In this document: positions 46,248 to 54,075 of the stretch, piece after piece
Position numbering within the stretch: position 1 is the first letter of the stretch
Layout: each line of letters opens with the position of its first letter
NCBI RefSeq assembly: GCF_001625365.1
Contig: NZ_LJJF01000001.1
Span: forward strand, 1,922,001-1,986,000
DNA: 64,000 nt
Direction: 5' to 3'
Source of the DNA: Streptomyces sp. MJM8645
GTDB lineage: Bacteria > Actinomycetota > Actinomycetes > Streptomycetales > Streptomycetaceae
Position numbers and translations under genes: made by a program
The notes under the pieces: generated by a model
Database searches by the model: none
What the model saw: the letters and a program-made list of their open reading frames with translations, nothing else
What the model was told of the DNA's origin: nothing

Positions 46248-46997
46248 GTGAGCAGCAGCAACGCGCGTACGGCGATCGTCACGGGCGCATCGAAGGGCCT
46301 GGGCGCGGGGATCGCCAAGGCGCTGGCCGGGACCGGCGCAGCCGTCGTGGTGAACTACCGGGAGGATGCGAAGGGCGCCGAGCGGGTCGTCGCGGGCATC
46401 ACCGCCGAGGGCGGCCGGGCGATCGCGGTCCGGGCCGACGTGGCCCGCAGCGACGAAGTGCGCCATCTGTTCGATCGGGCGCGCGAGGAGTACGGACCGG
46501 TCGACGTGCTCGTGAACAACGCGGCCGTCGCCGCCTTCGCGCCGCTGTCGGGCATCACCGAAGAGGAGTTCCAGCGCGAGATGACCACGAACGTCCTGGG
46601 CACGATCCTCACTACGCAGGCCCTGGCCGCGCAGGACGACATCGGCGCCGCTTCGATCATCAACGTCTCGACGGCCGGCACACTCACCCACCCGCCGTAC
46701 GCCTCGCTCTATGTCGCGTCCAAGAGCGCTGTCAACGCGTTCACCATCGTTGCGGCCAAGGAGCTGGGCCCGCGCGGCATCCGGGTCAACGCGATCATGC
46801 CCGGGCCGTCGGACACCGAGGGCACCAGGGCCATGGGATTCCCCGGCTCGGCCCAGGAAGCACAGGCGATCGCCGGCACCCCGCTGGGCCGAACGGGCAC
46901 CCCGGACGACTACGGCCCGCTGGTGGCTTTCCTGGCTTCCGACGACGCGCGCTGGATCACCGGGGATGTCATCCTCGCTTCCGGCGGCATGCGCTGA
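46248..46997 (+). CDS. short-chain dehydrogenase/reductase
   Basis: A 249-residue classical SDR. The cofactor site TGASKGLG is at 12-19, VLVNNAA at about 87-93, Ser141 and Tyr155-x3-Lys159 (YVASK) complete the catalytic set. An Arg in NYRED after the second strand suggests NADP(H). GTG 46248 follows GAGGAGCC. Under likely control of the divergent HxlR regulator. HxlR/SDR pairs are common in streptomycetes and are linked to aldehyde or quinone detoxification; the substrate here is unknown. Confidence 0.93.
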   Translation: MSSSNARTAIVTGASKGLGAGIAKALAGTGAAVVVNYREDAKGAERVVAGITAEGGRAIAVRADVARSDEVRHLFDRAREEYGPVDVLVNNAAVAAFAPLSGITEEEFQREMTTNVLGTILTTQALAAQDDIGAASIINVSTAGTLTHPPYASLYVASKSAVNAFTIVAAKELGPRGIRVNAIMPGPSDTEGTRAMGFPGSAQEAQAIAGTPLGRTGTPDDYGPLVAFLASDDARWITGDVILASGGMR

Positions 46998-47063
46998 CGT
47001 CCCGTCCGTTCGGCTCCGGGCTCCGTCGGCCAGCACTTTCGAAACACGCCCTGGACACACCAC

Positions 47064-47098
47064 GGCGCAGGAAGTCGGCCAGCCCGACTTCCTGCGCC
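47064..47098. repeat. dispersed hairpin, copy B
   Basis: Perfect 15-base arms GGCGCAGGAAGTCGG / CCGACTTCCTGCGCC with a 5-base loop, 67 bp after the SDR stop. It may serve as the SDR terminator. The flanks match copy A. Confidence 0.9.
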
Positions 47099-47115
47099 AA
47101 ACAACGGGACCCCAG

Positions 47116-47181
47116 CTGACCGACACCAGCTGGCAAGAGTCCAGCTACCGCGCCCCTGGCCCATTCGAGGCCGGAAGATAG
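47116..47181 (+). pseudogene. truncated DUF397 remnant
   Basis: The frame reads LTDTSWQESSYRAPGPFEAG before a stop at 47179-47181. The first ten residues match the N-terminus of the DUF397 proteins at 42148 and 43762, and the preceding ~60 bp match the DNA upstream of the 43762 copy. The remainder of the domain is missing. Confidence 0.65.
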
Positions 47182-47193
47182 CCAACAAACCGG

Positions 47194-47225
47194 GGCCGCC
47201 CGGCACCGAAGTGCGCCGGGCGGCC
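47194..47225. terminator. terminator of the serine hydrolase gene
   Basis: Perfect 11-base arms GGCCGCCCGGC / GCCGGGCGGCC with a 10-base loop, 42 bp beyond the stop of the minus-strand gene at 47267. Next to it (47240-47274) are short CAGCGGCCT repeats. Confidence 0.8.
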
Positions 47226-47266
47226 TCGGCGCCGGGACGTCAGCGGCCTCAGCGGCCCCAGCGGCC

Positions 47267-48415
47267 TCAGCGGCAGAGGGCGGCTTCCACCAGGCCCTCG
47301 ACGTGCTTCATGGCCGCCGGGTCGGCCGGCCGGTTCGTCACGGCGATGTTCGCCGCAGCGCTGCCGTCCTCCGTGACGCCGCCCCGGGTCTCGTAGCCCG
47401 GGAAACTGCCGCCGTGGCCCCAGTAGAGCCCGCCGCCGCAGGGCAGGGGCTTGCTCACGAGGCCGAGCCCGTAAGCGGCGCCGGGGCCGAGGTAGTCGGC
47501 GGGGACGGTCTTCTTCATCTCGGCGAGCTGGGCGGGCCGGAGCAGGTCGCCGTGGAGCAGTTCGGAGAAGAACCGGTTGAGGTCGGAGTTGGTGGAGATC
47601 ATCTGACCAGCTGCCCAGCCGAAGGACGGGTCCGTCTCCGTGACGTCGCCCAGCGGCGCGTCCGGGGTGTCCCGGTAGTAGCCCTTGGGGTGCGGCTCGC
47701 GGATGGTCACGTCGCCGGGGGCGGGGAAGTAGGTGTGGCGCAGGCCGATGCGCTTGACGATGCGGCGGTCGATCTCCGCCGCGAGCGGGCGGCCGGTGAC
47801 CCGTTGGACGATCAGTCCGGCCACGATGTAGTTCGTGTTGCTGTACTTGGACCGGTCGCCCGGGGCGAAGTCGGCCTTGAACTTCAGTGCGGTGTCGAGG
47901 AGGTCGCGCGGCTCGTAGTAGCGGGGCGGGACATCGCCCTTGAGGTAGTCCGGGAGCCCGCTGGTGTGCTGGAGGAGCTGACGGACGGTGATCTTTCGCC
48001 CGTCGATGCCGTCCCCGCGGAGGAGGCCCGGCAGGTAGGTCTCGACGGGCCCGTCGAGGTCGATCTTCCCCTCTCCGACCAGTTGCAGCACGACCGTCGC
48101 CGTGAACGTCTTGGTGTTGCTGCCCATCCGCACCTGGCCGTCGACCGGGACCTTCGCCTTGGTGGCCAGGTCACCCACCCCGGCGGTGTAGTTGCGGGCG
48201 CGGCCGTGCCCCTTCTCGACGCTCGCCAGCGCGCCGGGAATGCCGTCGTCCCGCACCAGCGCGTCGAGGCCCTGCTGGACGATGTCCGGCTTCGGCGCCG
48301 CGAACGCCGCGGTCGGGGCCAGCACCCCCGTCGCCAGGGCACCGACGGCCATGGCGGCCACCAGGACCTTCCGGTGCCGGGACGGATGGACGGTCTGCCG
48401 CGCCTGCTTGCGCAT
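47267..48415 (-). CDS. secreted serine hydrolase (class C beta-lactamase/DD-peptidase fold)
   Basis: A 382-residue exported protein. A signal peptide (basic start to residue ~17, hydrophobic VLVAAMAVGALATGVL, cleavage near AFAA) precedes a penicillin-binding-type domain with SNTK at 99-102, YSN at 191-193 and HGG at 334-336. This triad fits D-Ala-D-Ala carboxypeptidases of the R61 type or related esterases rather than a typical KTG beta-lactamase. ATG 48415. Monocistronic with its own terminator. Substrate unproven. Confidence 0.92.
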   Translation of the reverse strand: MRKQARQTVHPSRHRKVLVAAMAVGALATGVLAPTAAFAAPKPDIVQQGLDALVRDDGIPGALASVEKGHGRARNYTAGVGDLATKAKVPVDGQVRMGSNTKTFTATVVLQLVGEGKIDLDGPVETYLPGLLRGDGIDGRKITVRQLLQHTSGLPDYLKGDVPPRYYEPRDLLDTALKFKADFAPGDRSKYSNTNYIVAGLIVQRVTGRPLAAEIDRRIVKRIGLRHTYFPAPGDVTIREPHPKGYYRDTPDAPLGDVTETDPSFGWAAGQMISTNSDLNRFFSELLHGDLLRPAQLAEMKKTVPADYLGPGAAYGLGLVSKPLPCGGGLYWGHGGSFPGYETRGGVTEDGSAAANIAVTNRPADPAAMKHVEGLVEAALCR

Positions 48416-48557
48416 GTGTCAACTCCGGTTGTTCGTCGAGGGAAACGGCGGATCGCGCCGTTACCCCCACCCTCTCCGGAACAAACCACCTGCGACGATG
48501 CTGCTACCCACCCGGTCTTGGGTGGGGTTATCCCCCTATGTCCGCAGGAGTACGGGT

Positions 48558-48605
48558 TCACGGCAGCACGGCCACCGCCTCCACTTCCACCAACTGGTCG
48601 TTGAG
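48558..48605 (-). pseudogene. possible C-terminal relic of a RidA-type gene
   Basis: Fifteen codons read LNDQLVEVEAVAVLP before a stop. VEVEAVAVLP is how many RidA-family proteins end. Nothing upstream continues the domain; the DUF3291 gene lies just before it on the same strand. The segment is too short for certainty. Confidence 0.3.
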
Positions 48606-48614
48606 GCTTCCTTG

Positions 48615-49172
48615 TCAGCGGACCTGGTCGCTCTTCGGCCCGATGCCTTCGACCCTGGCCGGAGTTCCGTCCGGGGCGAACGCGTGGTGGAAGGTGAAGG
48701 CGTGCGGCGCGGAGCCGTGGTCGTGGAGGTGTTCCAGCCTCGAAACCCCGTCCTGCCAGACGGGTATCACGCCGTCGGAGACCCACCAGAACACGTAAGC
48801 CGGGCGTCCTGTCCTCTCGAACCAGTCGTAACGCCTGTTCAGCGCCTCACGGTGCAGACCGGTGTAGATGGCGTCGAGGGCGGAGCGCAGGTCGGTCCAG
48901 AGGGAGAGGGTCGCGGCCAGGGCAGTGGTTTCCGCCGTGCAGCCCTTGCCGTACCAGGCCGGTACGGCGAACTCCCCCCATGCGCCCCAGTCCAAGTCGA
49001 AGTGCGTGCCCCGGCCGCCGTCTGCCGCTTCGGCATGGGCGAGGTACCCGGGGTGCTCGCTGATCTTCCGGTAGACGGCCTCGCCGGTGTCGTGGAGTTC
49101 GCGCGTGAGAGGTGAGGGATCGGCGAGAGGTGACTTCAGGACGCCGAACGTGTACAGCGCAAGATGAGGCAT
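48615..49172 (-). CDS. DUF3291 protein
   Basis: A 185-residue protein of the DUF3291 type, a ferredoxin-like fold related to antibiotic-biosynthesis monooxygenases: LALYTFGVLKSPLADP at the N-terminus, YVFWWVSDGVIPVW and EHLHDHGSAPHAFTFHHAFA in the C-terminal half. Function unknown. ATG 49172 has GGGAGA 6 bases upstream. A weak hairpin (CCCACCC / GGGTGGG near 48508-48527) may terminate it. Confidence 0.85.
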   Translation of the reverse strand: MPHLALYTFGVLKSPLADPSPLTRELHDTGEAVYRKISEHPGYLAHAEAADGGRGTHFDLDWGAWGEFAVPAWYGKGCTAETTALAATLSLWTDLRSALDAIYTGLHREALNRRYDWFERTGRPAYVFWWVSDGVIPVWQDGVSRLEHLHDHGSAPHAFTFHHAFAPDGTPARVEGIGPKSDQVR

Positions 49173-49383
49173 GCGTCTCTCCCTGGTTGGGGGTGCCTGG
49201 TGCGGGCCCGGTCGCGGGCGGCTCAGCTCGAAGGAACTCCCGTACGACCGTGGGCGATCGCCGAGGACCAGGTGAAGATAGCCGCCTCCGCGACCCCTGT
49301 CGAAGTTGCGTTTTCCCCGCCAAAATGGCCTCTCGCGCCGGCCGTTGCGGGCGCCCCGAACAGCCGGCGGATCGCGAGACGCC

Positions 49384-49782
49384 TCACCGCGCGTCGAGGA
49401 ACGAGCTGTCTGCGAACAGGTGCTGGTCTCGGGAGTACAGGAACAGCTCCGCGTCGGCGGAACCGGAGACGAGCGCGCGGGCGGCATCGAGGTCCAGCTC
49501 CAACAGGGTCGGCGGATCGTAGGCCGTGACGGCGCCGGAGGCGATCACGGTGAGGCCGTCGGGATCGGTGGCCAGCCAGCGGAGCACCACCGCGCCGCCC
49601 TCCGCCGGATCCAACCGGCCGGCGGCAGCCAGCCAGCGCCGCAGCAGTGCCGGGCGCGACAGGTGCCGCCACACCGCGGCCACCGGCTGCGGGTAGTGAC
49701 GGTAGAAGCACACAGCCTGGTGACCTGCGTCGATGGCGACGATCCTGCCGTCGGGCCTGGGGACGCTCGGGGTGCCGGTCAC
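49384..49782 (-). CDS. SRPBCC/AHSA1-like protein, apparently shortened
   Basis: The central part (FYRHYPQPVAAVWRHLSRPA, then LLRRWLAAAGRLDPAEGG and TDPDGLTVIASGAVTAYDPP) fits the START/AHSA1 fold found in polyketide cyclase-like proteins. After LELDLDA, where homologues continue with an LRWEL-type strand and a long C-terminal helix, the frame runs into a different sequence ending SFLDAR, so the domain seems cut short. GTG 49782 is my choice; the frame is open to 49920 with a non-conserved extension. Probably a decaying gene; it may still make a protein. Confidence 0.5.
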   Translation of the reverse strand: MTGTPSVPRPDGRIVAIDAGHQAVCFYRHYPQPVAAVWRHLSRPALLRRWLAAAGRLDPAEGGAVVLRWLATDPDGLTVIASGAVTAYDPPTLLELDLDAARALVSGSADAELFLYSRDQHLFADSSFLDAR

Positions 49783-49932
49783 GCTCCGATCACCGCCTGC
49801 CGCCACCGTTGCGGCACCCCGGACTGCGTCGTCGGAGGAGGCTGGACCCACCACGCGGGAGCCCGCCGCGCGGCTCACGAACGGCGAGTCCGTGAGCCGC
49901 GCGCGGGTACCGCCCCGCACCGAGCCGTCGGC

Positions 49933-50625
49933 CTACGCCCCGGACACCGCGCGCGACAGGCGCGGCGGCGCCTCGACGGCGCTGGCGGCGCCGAGTTCGC
50001 GCACCGCCTCCCGCCGCGTCGCCGCGACCGGAGCCGCGAGCTGAGCCAGGGTCGCCGCCGGAGCGTGGACCGTCAGCTCGAAGTCGCGGCGGGCCTTGGC
50101 GTCCGGGGCGAGCGGCAGGCGGATGCGGCCGTCCGCGACCATCCGGCGGACCCGGCTGCGGCTGAGGCCGAGGCCGGACATGAGCAGGCGTTCGACCCGG
50201 ACCGGGACCGGCAGCTCGAAGCTCACCAGCACTGTCAGCGGGGTCGGATCGTCGATCGCGTGGAGCGGCGTGCGTGCCTCCAGCTCCCAGGTGCCGCTCC
50301 AGTCCAGGCTGTAGTCGTTCTTGGCGGCGAGCGACGCACTCATCGTCAGTTCCCGCACCACGGCGAGGTCGTTGTTCTCGTACGCCTCCCTGCGGGCGGG
50401 TTCCAGCGACGACGTGTGGACGCGCTCGTGGACGGGCACCTTCGAGGTCCGGTCGCAGCCCGCGCAGCTGAGCAGCAGCCAGACGTCGAGGAGCTTGCCG
50501 TTGGCGTTTACACGGATCTTGCCCGAGGGCCGGTGCCGCGTGCTGGAGCAGTCCGGGCAACTGCGGACGACGGTGGGCAGCGCGGACTGGCGCACGGCCC
50601 AACGGGCCTTGCGTTCGGTATGCAT
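49933..50625 (-). CDS. DUF1062 protein with zinc ribbon
   Basis: A 230-residue protein: an N-terminal zinc ribbon with CPDC (23-26) and CAGC (54-57), ELTMSASLAAKNDYSLDWSG in the middle, and an S4-like helical motif LLMSGLGLSRSRVRRMVADG near residue 150, suggesting RNA binding. This matches DUF1062. Function unknown. ATG 50625 is followed by a basic stretch. The SRPBCC gene follows on the same strand. Confidence 0.82.
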   Translation of the reverse strand: MHTERKARWAVRQSALPTVVRSCPDCSSTRHRPSGKIRVNANGKLLDVWLLLSCAGCDRTSKVPVHERVHTSSLEPARREAYENNDLAVVRELTMSASLAAKNDYSLDWSGTWELEARTPLHAIDDPTPLTVLVSFELPVPVRVERLLMSGLGLSRSRVRRMVADGRIRLPLAPDAKARRDFELTVHAPAATLAQLAAPVAATRREAVRELGAASAVEAPPRLSRAVSGA

Positions 50626-50716
50626 GGTGGTCTGTTTCCTGGTTCAGCAGGAACGCGCGCAGGCCGGATCGGCTGGATCGGCCGGGGTTCCTGGGATCTG
50701 ATGAGTGCTCACGAGG

Positions 50717-50948
50717 GCGCGTGTCATCGCCTCGGGGCGGGTGGCCGCATGGCGGGCGTCCCGAGGTCGATCGCGCAACAGGTCGTGCCTCTCCGTGGCA
50801 ACTCGCGACAGCGCGTCTCATCGCCTCGGGACATGGCCGCATGGCCACATGGCCGAGCGCCGAGGGCGGTCGATCGCGTGAGCGCGCGTGTCATCGCCTC
50901 AACGCGCGGCCGGTGGCCCGGCGCAGAGGTCGATCGCGTAGGGGTGAG
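50717..50948 (+). repeat. three imperfect ~60-bp tandem units
   Basis: Units 50717-50775, 50811-50878 and 50884-50948 each start with GCGCGTSTCATCGCCTC and end with GGTCGATCGCG; their middles vary but share GGCC/CATGGCC words. Spacers are 35 and 5 bp. The conserved borders and variable centres are unlike coding repeats. Confidence 0.8.
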
Positions 50949-51133
50949 TTGCTACGTGGCAGTCGTCAGCACAGGTACATGCCGCACATCGTGATCTGGG
51001 GCGGCGCTCCCCCGCAACCGGTTTTTTCGGACCAACGCCGTCAGACCGGCGTAGTGCTCTGGTGATGCGCACGGCGGTCGTCACCCGCCAGGTCGGAGCG
51101 CCGGCCTTGACCAGCCGGTCGCCGCCCCGGGCG

Positions 51134-51205
51134 GTGACAACCGCCGTGACCAGGCGAGGCAGGTGACAACAATCTCGACCACTTGGTGACAGCTAGCGCG
51201 ACCAC
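51134..51205 (+). repeat. three 20-bp repeats, possible IS21-type end
   Basis: Units at 51134-51153, 51163-51182 and 51186-51205 fit GGTGACARC, then 6 variable bases, then GACCA. Arrays of such repeats are found at the ends of IS21-family elements as transposase sites. No transposase or helper gene is present, so this would be a solo end. Confidence 0.5.
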
Positions 51206-51460
51206 GGCGAGGCGAACGCGCAGGTCGTAGATCGCCCTCGACCGTCGCCGGACCAGATGAACTGAGACAACACCTTGCATCCCAGCTTCCGGGACCAGCT
51301 CGCTTGAGATTTTCGGCACCTCAGCGCCTCAACCGATCTGGTCGCCACAGGTCAAAGTCCTTCCCGCAGACCAGATCATTTGGGACGGGGCATCCGCCGA
51401 CTAGCGCTGACAGTCACATGTGCCCGTTCCTGTGGCCCGCGCACCGCTAACGTCGAGCCC

Positions 51461-51985
51461 ATGATCGTATGGCTCAACGGCACCCACGGCGCAGGCAAGA
51501 CGACGACCAGTGCACTCGTGCAGCAACTGATCCCCGACTCCCGGGTGTTCGACGCCGAGAAGGTCGGCGAGACACTCATGGACATCACGCCGGGCCTGCC
51601 CGGGACGGACAACTTCCAGCACTGGCCGCCGTGGCGGCCACTCGTAGTCGAGACCGCCCGCCACGTGCTCGACTACACCGGCGGGACTCTGGTGATGCCG
51701 ATGACCGTCCTGGTCGAGCAGTACTGGCGTGAGATCAGCACGGGCCTCGCCCAACACGCCATTCCGGTACGGCACTTCGTACTCCACGCCGACCAGGAGA
51801 CCCTCCGCGGCCGCATCGCGGGGGACACTGTGGTCGGCCCCAACTCCCGGTTCCGCCTCAACCACCTTGAGCCCTACGCCGAAGCGGCCCGTACCTGGTT
51901 GCACGCCGAGGCCGAGGTCGTCGACACCACGCACCTCACGCCCGCCCAGGCCGCCCTGCAGATCGCAGAGGCCGTCAGGAGTTGA
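51461..51985 (+). CDS. P-loop kinase-like protein (TmrB-like)
   Basis: A 174-residue nucleotide-binding protein. The Walker A loop GTHGAGKT is at 7-14, preceded by MIVWLN. FDAEKVGETLMDITPGLPG and TLVMPMTVLVEQYWREI resemble the tunicamycin-resistance protein TmrB and related AAA_18-type small kinases. It may phosphorylate or sequester a small molecule or antibiotic. ATG 51461 has no strong ribosome site; the sequence immediately upstream (TGTGGCCCGC... CGCTAACGT) could be a promoter for a near-leaderless transcript. Confidence 0.85.
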   Translation: MIVWLNGTHGAGKTTTSALVQQLIPDSRVFDAEKVGETLMDITPGLPGTDNFQHWPPWRPLVVETARHVLDYTGGTLVMPMTVLVEQYWREISTGLAQHAIPVRHFVLHADQETLRGRIAGDTVVGPNSRFRLNHLEPYAEAARTWLHAEAEVVDTTHLTPAQAALQIAEAVRS

Positions 51986-52083
51986 GGTCCGCCCGCCACA
52001 CGCGACAACAACGAGCTCCGGTGTCGATCGAGTAGCGCGAACAGCCTCCACCAGGGACCGGCTCAGCCCGCCCAACGCCCCAC

Positions 52084-52118
52084 TGCGCAGGAAGTCGGCC
52101 GGCCCGACTTCCTGCGCA
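52084..52118. terminator. dispersed hairpin, copy C, acting as convergent terminator
   Basis: Perfect 15-base arms TGCGCAGGAAGTCGG / CCGACTTCCTGCGCA, loop of 5. It sits between the convergent kinase and fatty-acid-hydroxylase genes, 99 bp and 15 bp from their stops, and is the third copy of the hairpin at 43706 and 47064. Confidence 0.85.
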
Positions 52119-52132
52119 GCCCCGGCGCAGGA

Positions 52133-53122
52133 TCAGACGCTGCCCGCCTTTTCCTCGACCAGGACGGCGCCGGATGCCGGTTCGGGCTTGCGCAGCGGGA
52201 GCTTGGACCAGCGGAACGGAGCCAGCAGCAGGCCGAGGTAGGAGTCCGGCAGGCGGACCTGGTCGGCCAGGCCGATGTCCTCGGGCGGCATCCGGTCACC
52301 GGGCAGGTAGAAGGTCCCGAACAGCAGATCCCACAGGACGACCTTGCCGCCGAAGTTCTTGTTGGCTTCGCGCAGGTCCCTTGAGTGGTGCCAACGGTGC
52401 CCTTCCGGTCCGGGCACCAGGTAGTTCAGCGGGCCCAGCCGGACGTCCATGTTGGAGTGCATGGTGACGCCGTGGCAGTTGTAGAAGGTGAGAAGGATGA
52501 TCAGGCCGGAGATGCTGTGCAGCGTCCACCCGGTCAGGGCCAGCGGGAAGACGATCGCCACGTCGTCGAGGAAGAAGTCAATGGGGTGGAACCGGGCGGA
52601 GTTGAGCCAGTAGAGCCGCTCCGAGCTGTGGTGCACCGCGTGGAAGCGCCAGAAGACCCGCGAACCGTGAATCCAGCGATGCATCCAGTAGTAGAAGAAC
52701 TCTCCCACCAGGAGCGCCAGTGCGGCCTGGGCGACGGGAGGCCAACTCGTCGGCCACAACGTGCTGTCCAGCTCTTCGGACAGCAGGACGGATCCGGCGA
52801 ACAGGACCGAGAGGAACAGCGGCTCGATCAGCCGGGCGACCACCAGCAGGGCCACCAGACTGGAGGTGGCGTCCGACACGACGTCCTTGCGCGAGCGGTT
52901 CCAGCCCTCGTAGAACGGCTGGACCCGCTCCAGGACGGCCACGTACACCGAGGCGAAGAGGGTGACCATCGGCACGATGGCCCACTGCGGGAACGAGGTG
53001 TCGACCAGGGTGATGGACGCCCCGAGTGTCAGCACCATGAGGATCGGATAGCTGAGATAGCGGATGGTGAAACGCAGGGTTCTGCGCGCGGCGCCAAGTT
53101 CTCTTGCGGTTGCTAAGTTCAT
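52133..53122 (-). CDS. fatty acid hydroxylase/sterol desaturase family protein
   Basis: A 329-residue integral membrane di-iron enzyme. The histidine clusters are complete: H148-x3-H152 (HRWIH), H161-x2-HH165 (HAVHH), H217/H222 and H242-x2-HH246 (HRWHH). Four or more hydrophobic segments surround them. The family hydroxylates or desaturates lipid chains, sterols or carotenoids using O2. ATG 53122. It follows the GNAT-like gene by 65 bp on the same strand, likely one transcript. The final 20 residues are hydrophilic. Substrate unknown. Confidence 0.92.
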   Translation of the reverse strand: MNLATARELGAARRTLRFTIRYLSYPILMVLTLGASITLVDTSFPQWAIVPMVTLFASVYVAVLERVQPFYEGWNRSRKDVVSDATSSLVALLVVARLIEPLFLSVLFAGSVLLSEELDSTLWPTSWPPVAQAALALLVGEFFYYWMHRWIHGSRVFWRFHAVHHSSERLYWLNSARFHPIDFFLDDVAIVFPLALTGWTLHSISGLIILLTFYNCHGVTMHSNMDVRLGPLNYLVPGPEGHRWHHSRDLREANKNFGGKVVLWDLLFGTFYLPGDRMPPEDIGLADQVRLPDSYLGLLLAPFRWSKLPLRKPEPASGAVLVEEKAGSV

Positions 53123-53187
53123 TCCTGATCTCCCCCTGGACTTCTTCGGAATTCTTCTGCACCCCTCCGCGCGGGACGGGCAGGTAT

Positions 53188-54075
53188 TTATTGGCTTCCG
53201 GCCATCTGCTGCCATATCCGAACCGGCCCCAGCGGCGCGAATCCGTTTTCCTCGGCGGCCGCCAGCTCCGCGTCCCGCTCATATCCGACCAGGTCGACTC
53301 CCGGCGCCTCTTCGTGAGCACAGGAGACGAGACCGGCCCATGTCCGGGCGGATTCCCCCGGGGGGCCGAAGACGTTCGTCACCCCCGCCACACCATGGCT
53401 CAGGTGAAGCACGGCTCCCGCCACCAGGCTGTCGCCCGAGAATCCCCCGAGGAAGATCACGTCGTCATCGAGCAGAAGGGTTTCTGGGAACGTGTTCACC
53501 GATGTGTCGCCGCCCGCCCATGCCCGCTCCCACGTGCGCAACTCATCGGCACCGGTGATACGCCGCCACCGCTGGTCGGCGCCGCCCCGTGACGCCACCG
53601 GCACCGAGGCCGCGACCGCAGCCGGCCGATGGATCCACTCCGCCTCGATGAGAATTCGATAGTTCCCCGGGAGGAGATCGGCGTTGGCGAAACTGTCCTT
53701 GACGAAAAGCGGCCCCAGCGGTGCCTCCCGCAGGACGTCGAGAACCTCCGAGCCGGACATCGACGGGCTCAGAATCACCAGATTCGGGTAGTACGTGAGG
53801 CTCTTCTTCAGATTCACCCACGCGACGTCGGAGAGTTCTCCGGAGAACCCGTGCGCCCGACACATCGCCTCGCACCAGGACGAGTTGTTCCGGGCCGCGG
53901 CGAGCAGCATCGGCGCCACCTGGGAGTCGGCAGCCGCAGCCCGGTCATTGCCGAACCGTCTCACCGCGAAGGCCCCAACCGGGAGAACCGATCGACACCA
54001 GCGGACCCACAGCCTCGCAACGTCCACCAACTCCCTTTCATCAAGGCCGAATCCGCGCCCGGCCGGCTTCCGCAC
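53188..54075 (-). CDS. unrecognised protein with GNAT-like C-terminal half
   Basis: A 295-residue protein. The N-terminal half contains RNNSSWCEAMCRAHGFSGEL and PLGPLFVKDSFANADLLPG; the C-terminal half (FLGGFSGDSLVAGAVLHLSH, VTNVFGPPGESARTWAGLVS, VDLVGYERDAELAAAEENGF) has the strand-turn-helix rhythm of a GNAT acyltransferase, including a terminal strand PLGPVRIW. I cannot name a family. GTG 54075 has AAGGG 7 bases upstream; the frame is open to 54162. It precedes the hydroxylase gene, so an acyl- or amino-lipid modification pathway is possible (inference). Confidence 0.6.
   Translation of the reverse strand: MRKPAGRGFGLDERELVDVARLWVRWCRSVLPVGAFAVRRFGNDRAAAADSQVAPMLLAAARNNSSWCEAMCRAHGFSGELSDVAWVNLKKSLTYYPNLVILSPSMSGSEVLDVLREAPLGPLFVKDSFANADLLPGNYRILIEAEWIHRPAAVAASVPVASRGGADQRWRRITGADELRTWERAWAGGDTSVNTFPETLLLDDDVIFLGGFSGDSLVAGAVLHLSHGVAGVTNVFGPPGESARTWAGLVSCAHEEAPGVDLVGYERDAELAAAEENGFAPLGPVRIWQQMAGSQ

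Larger units (their letters stand above)
50626..51460. other. 835-bp gene-free stretch rich in repeats
   Basis: No frame here looks like a gene on either strand. Two repeat families are listed separately: three ~60-bp units at 50717-50948 and three 20-bp GGTGACA units at 51134-51205. Between and after them (51210-51460) is unremarkable sequence of lower GC, including two copies of GACCAGAT-type words (about 51250 and 51370). It appears to be a graveyard of element ends between the DUF1062 and kinase genes. Confidence 0.6.

Noticed and set aside
50717-50948. CRISPR array
   Set aside because: Units are long, unequal, lack identical short repeats and spacers, and no cas genes are present.
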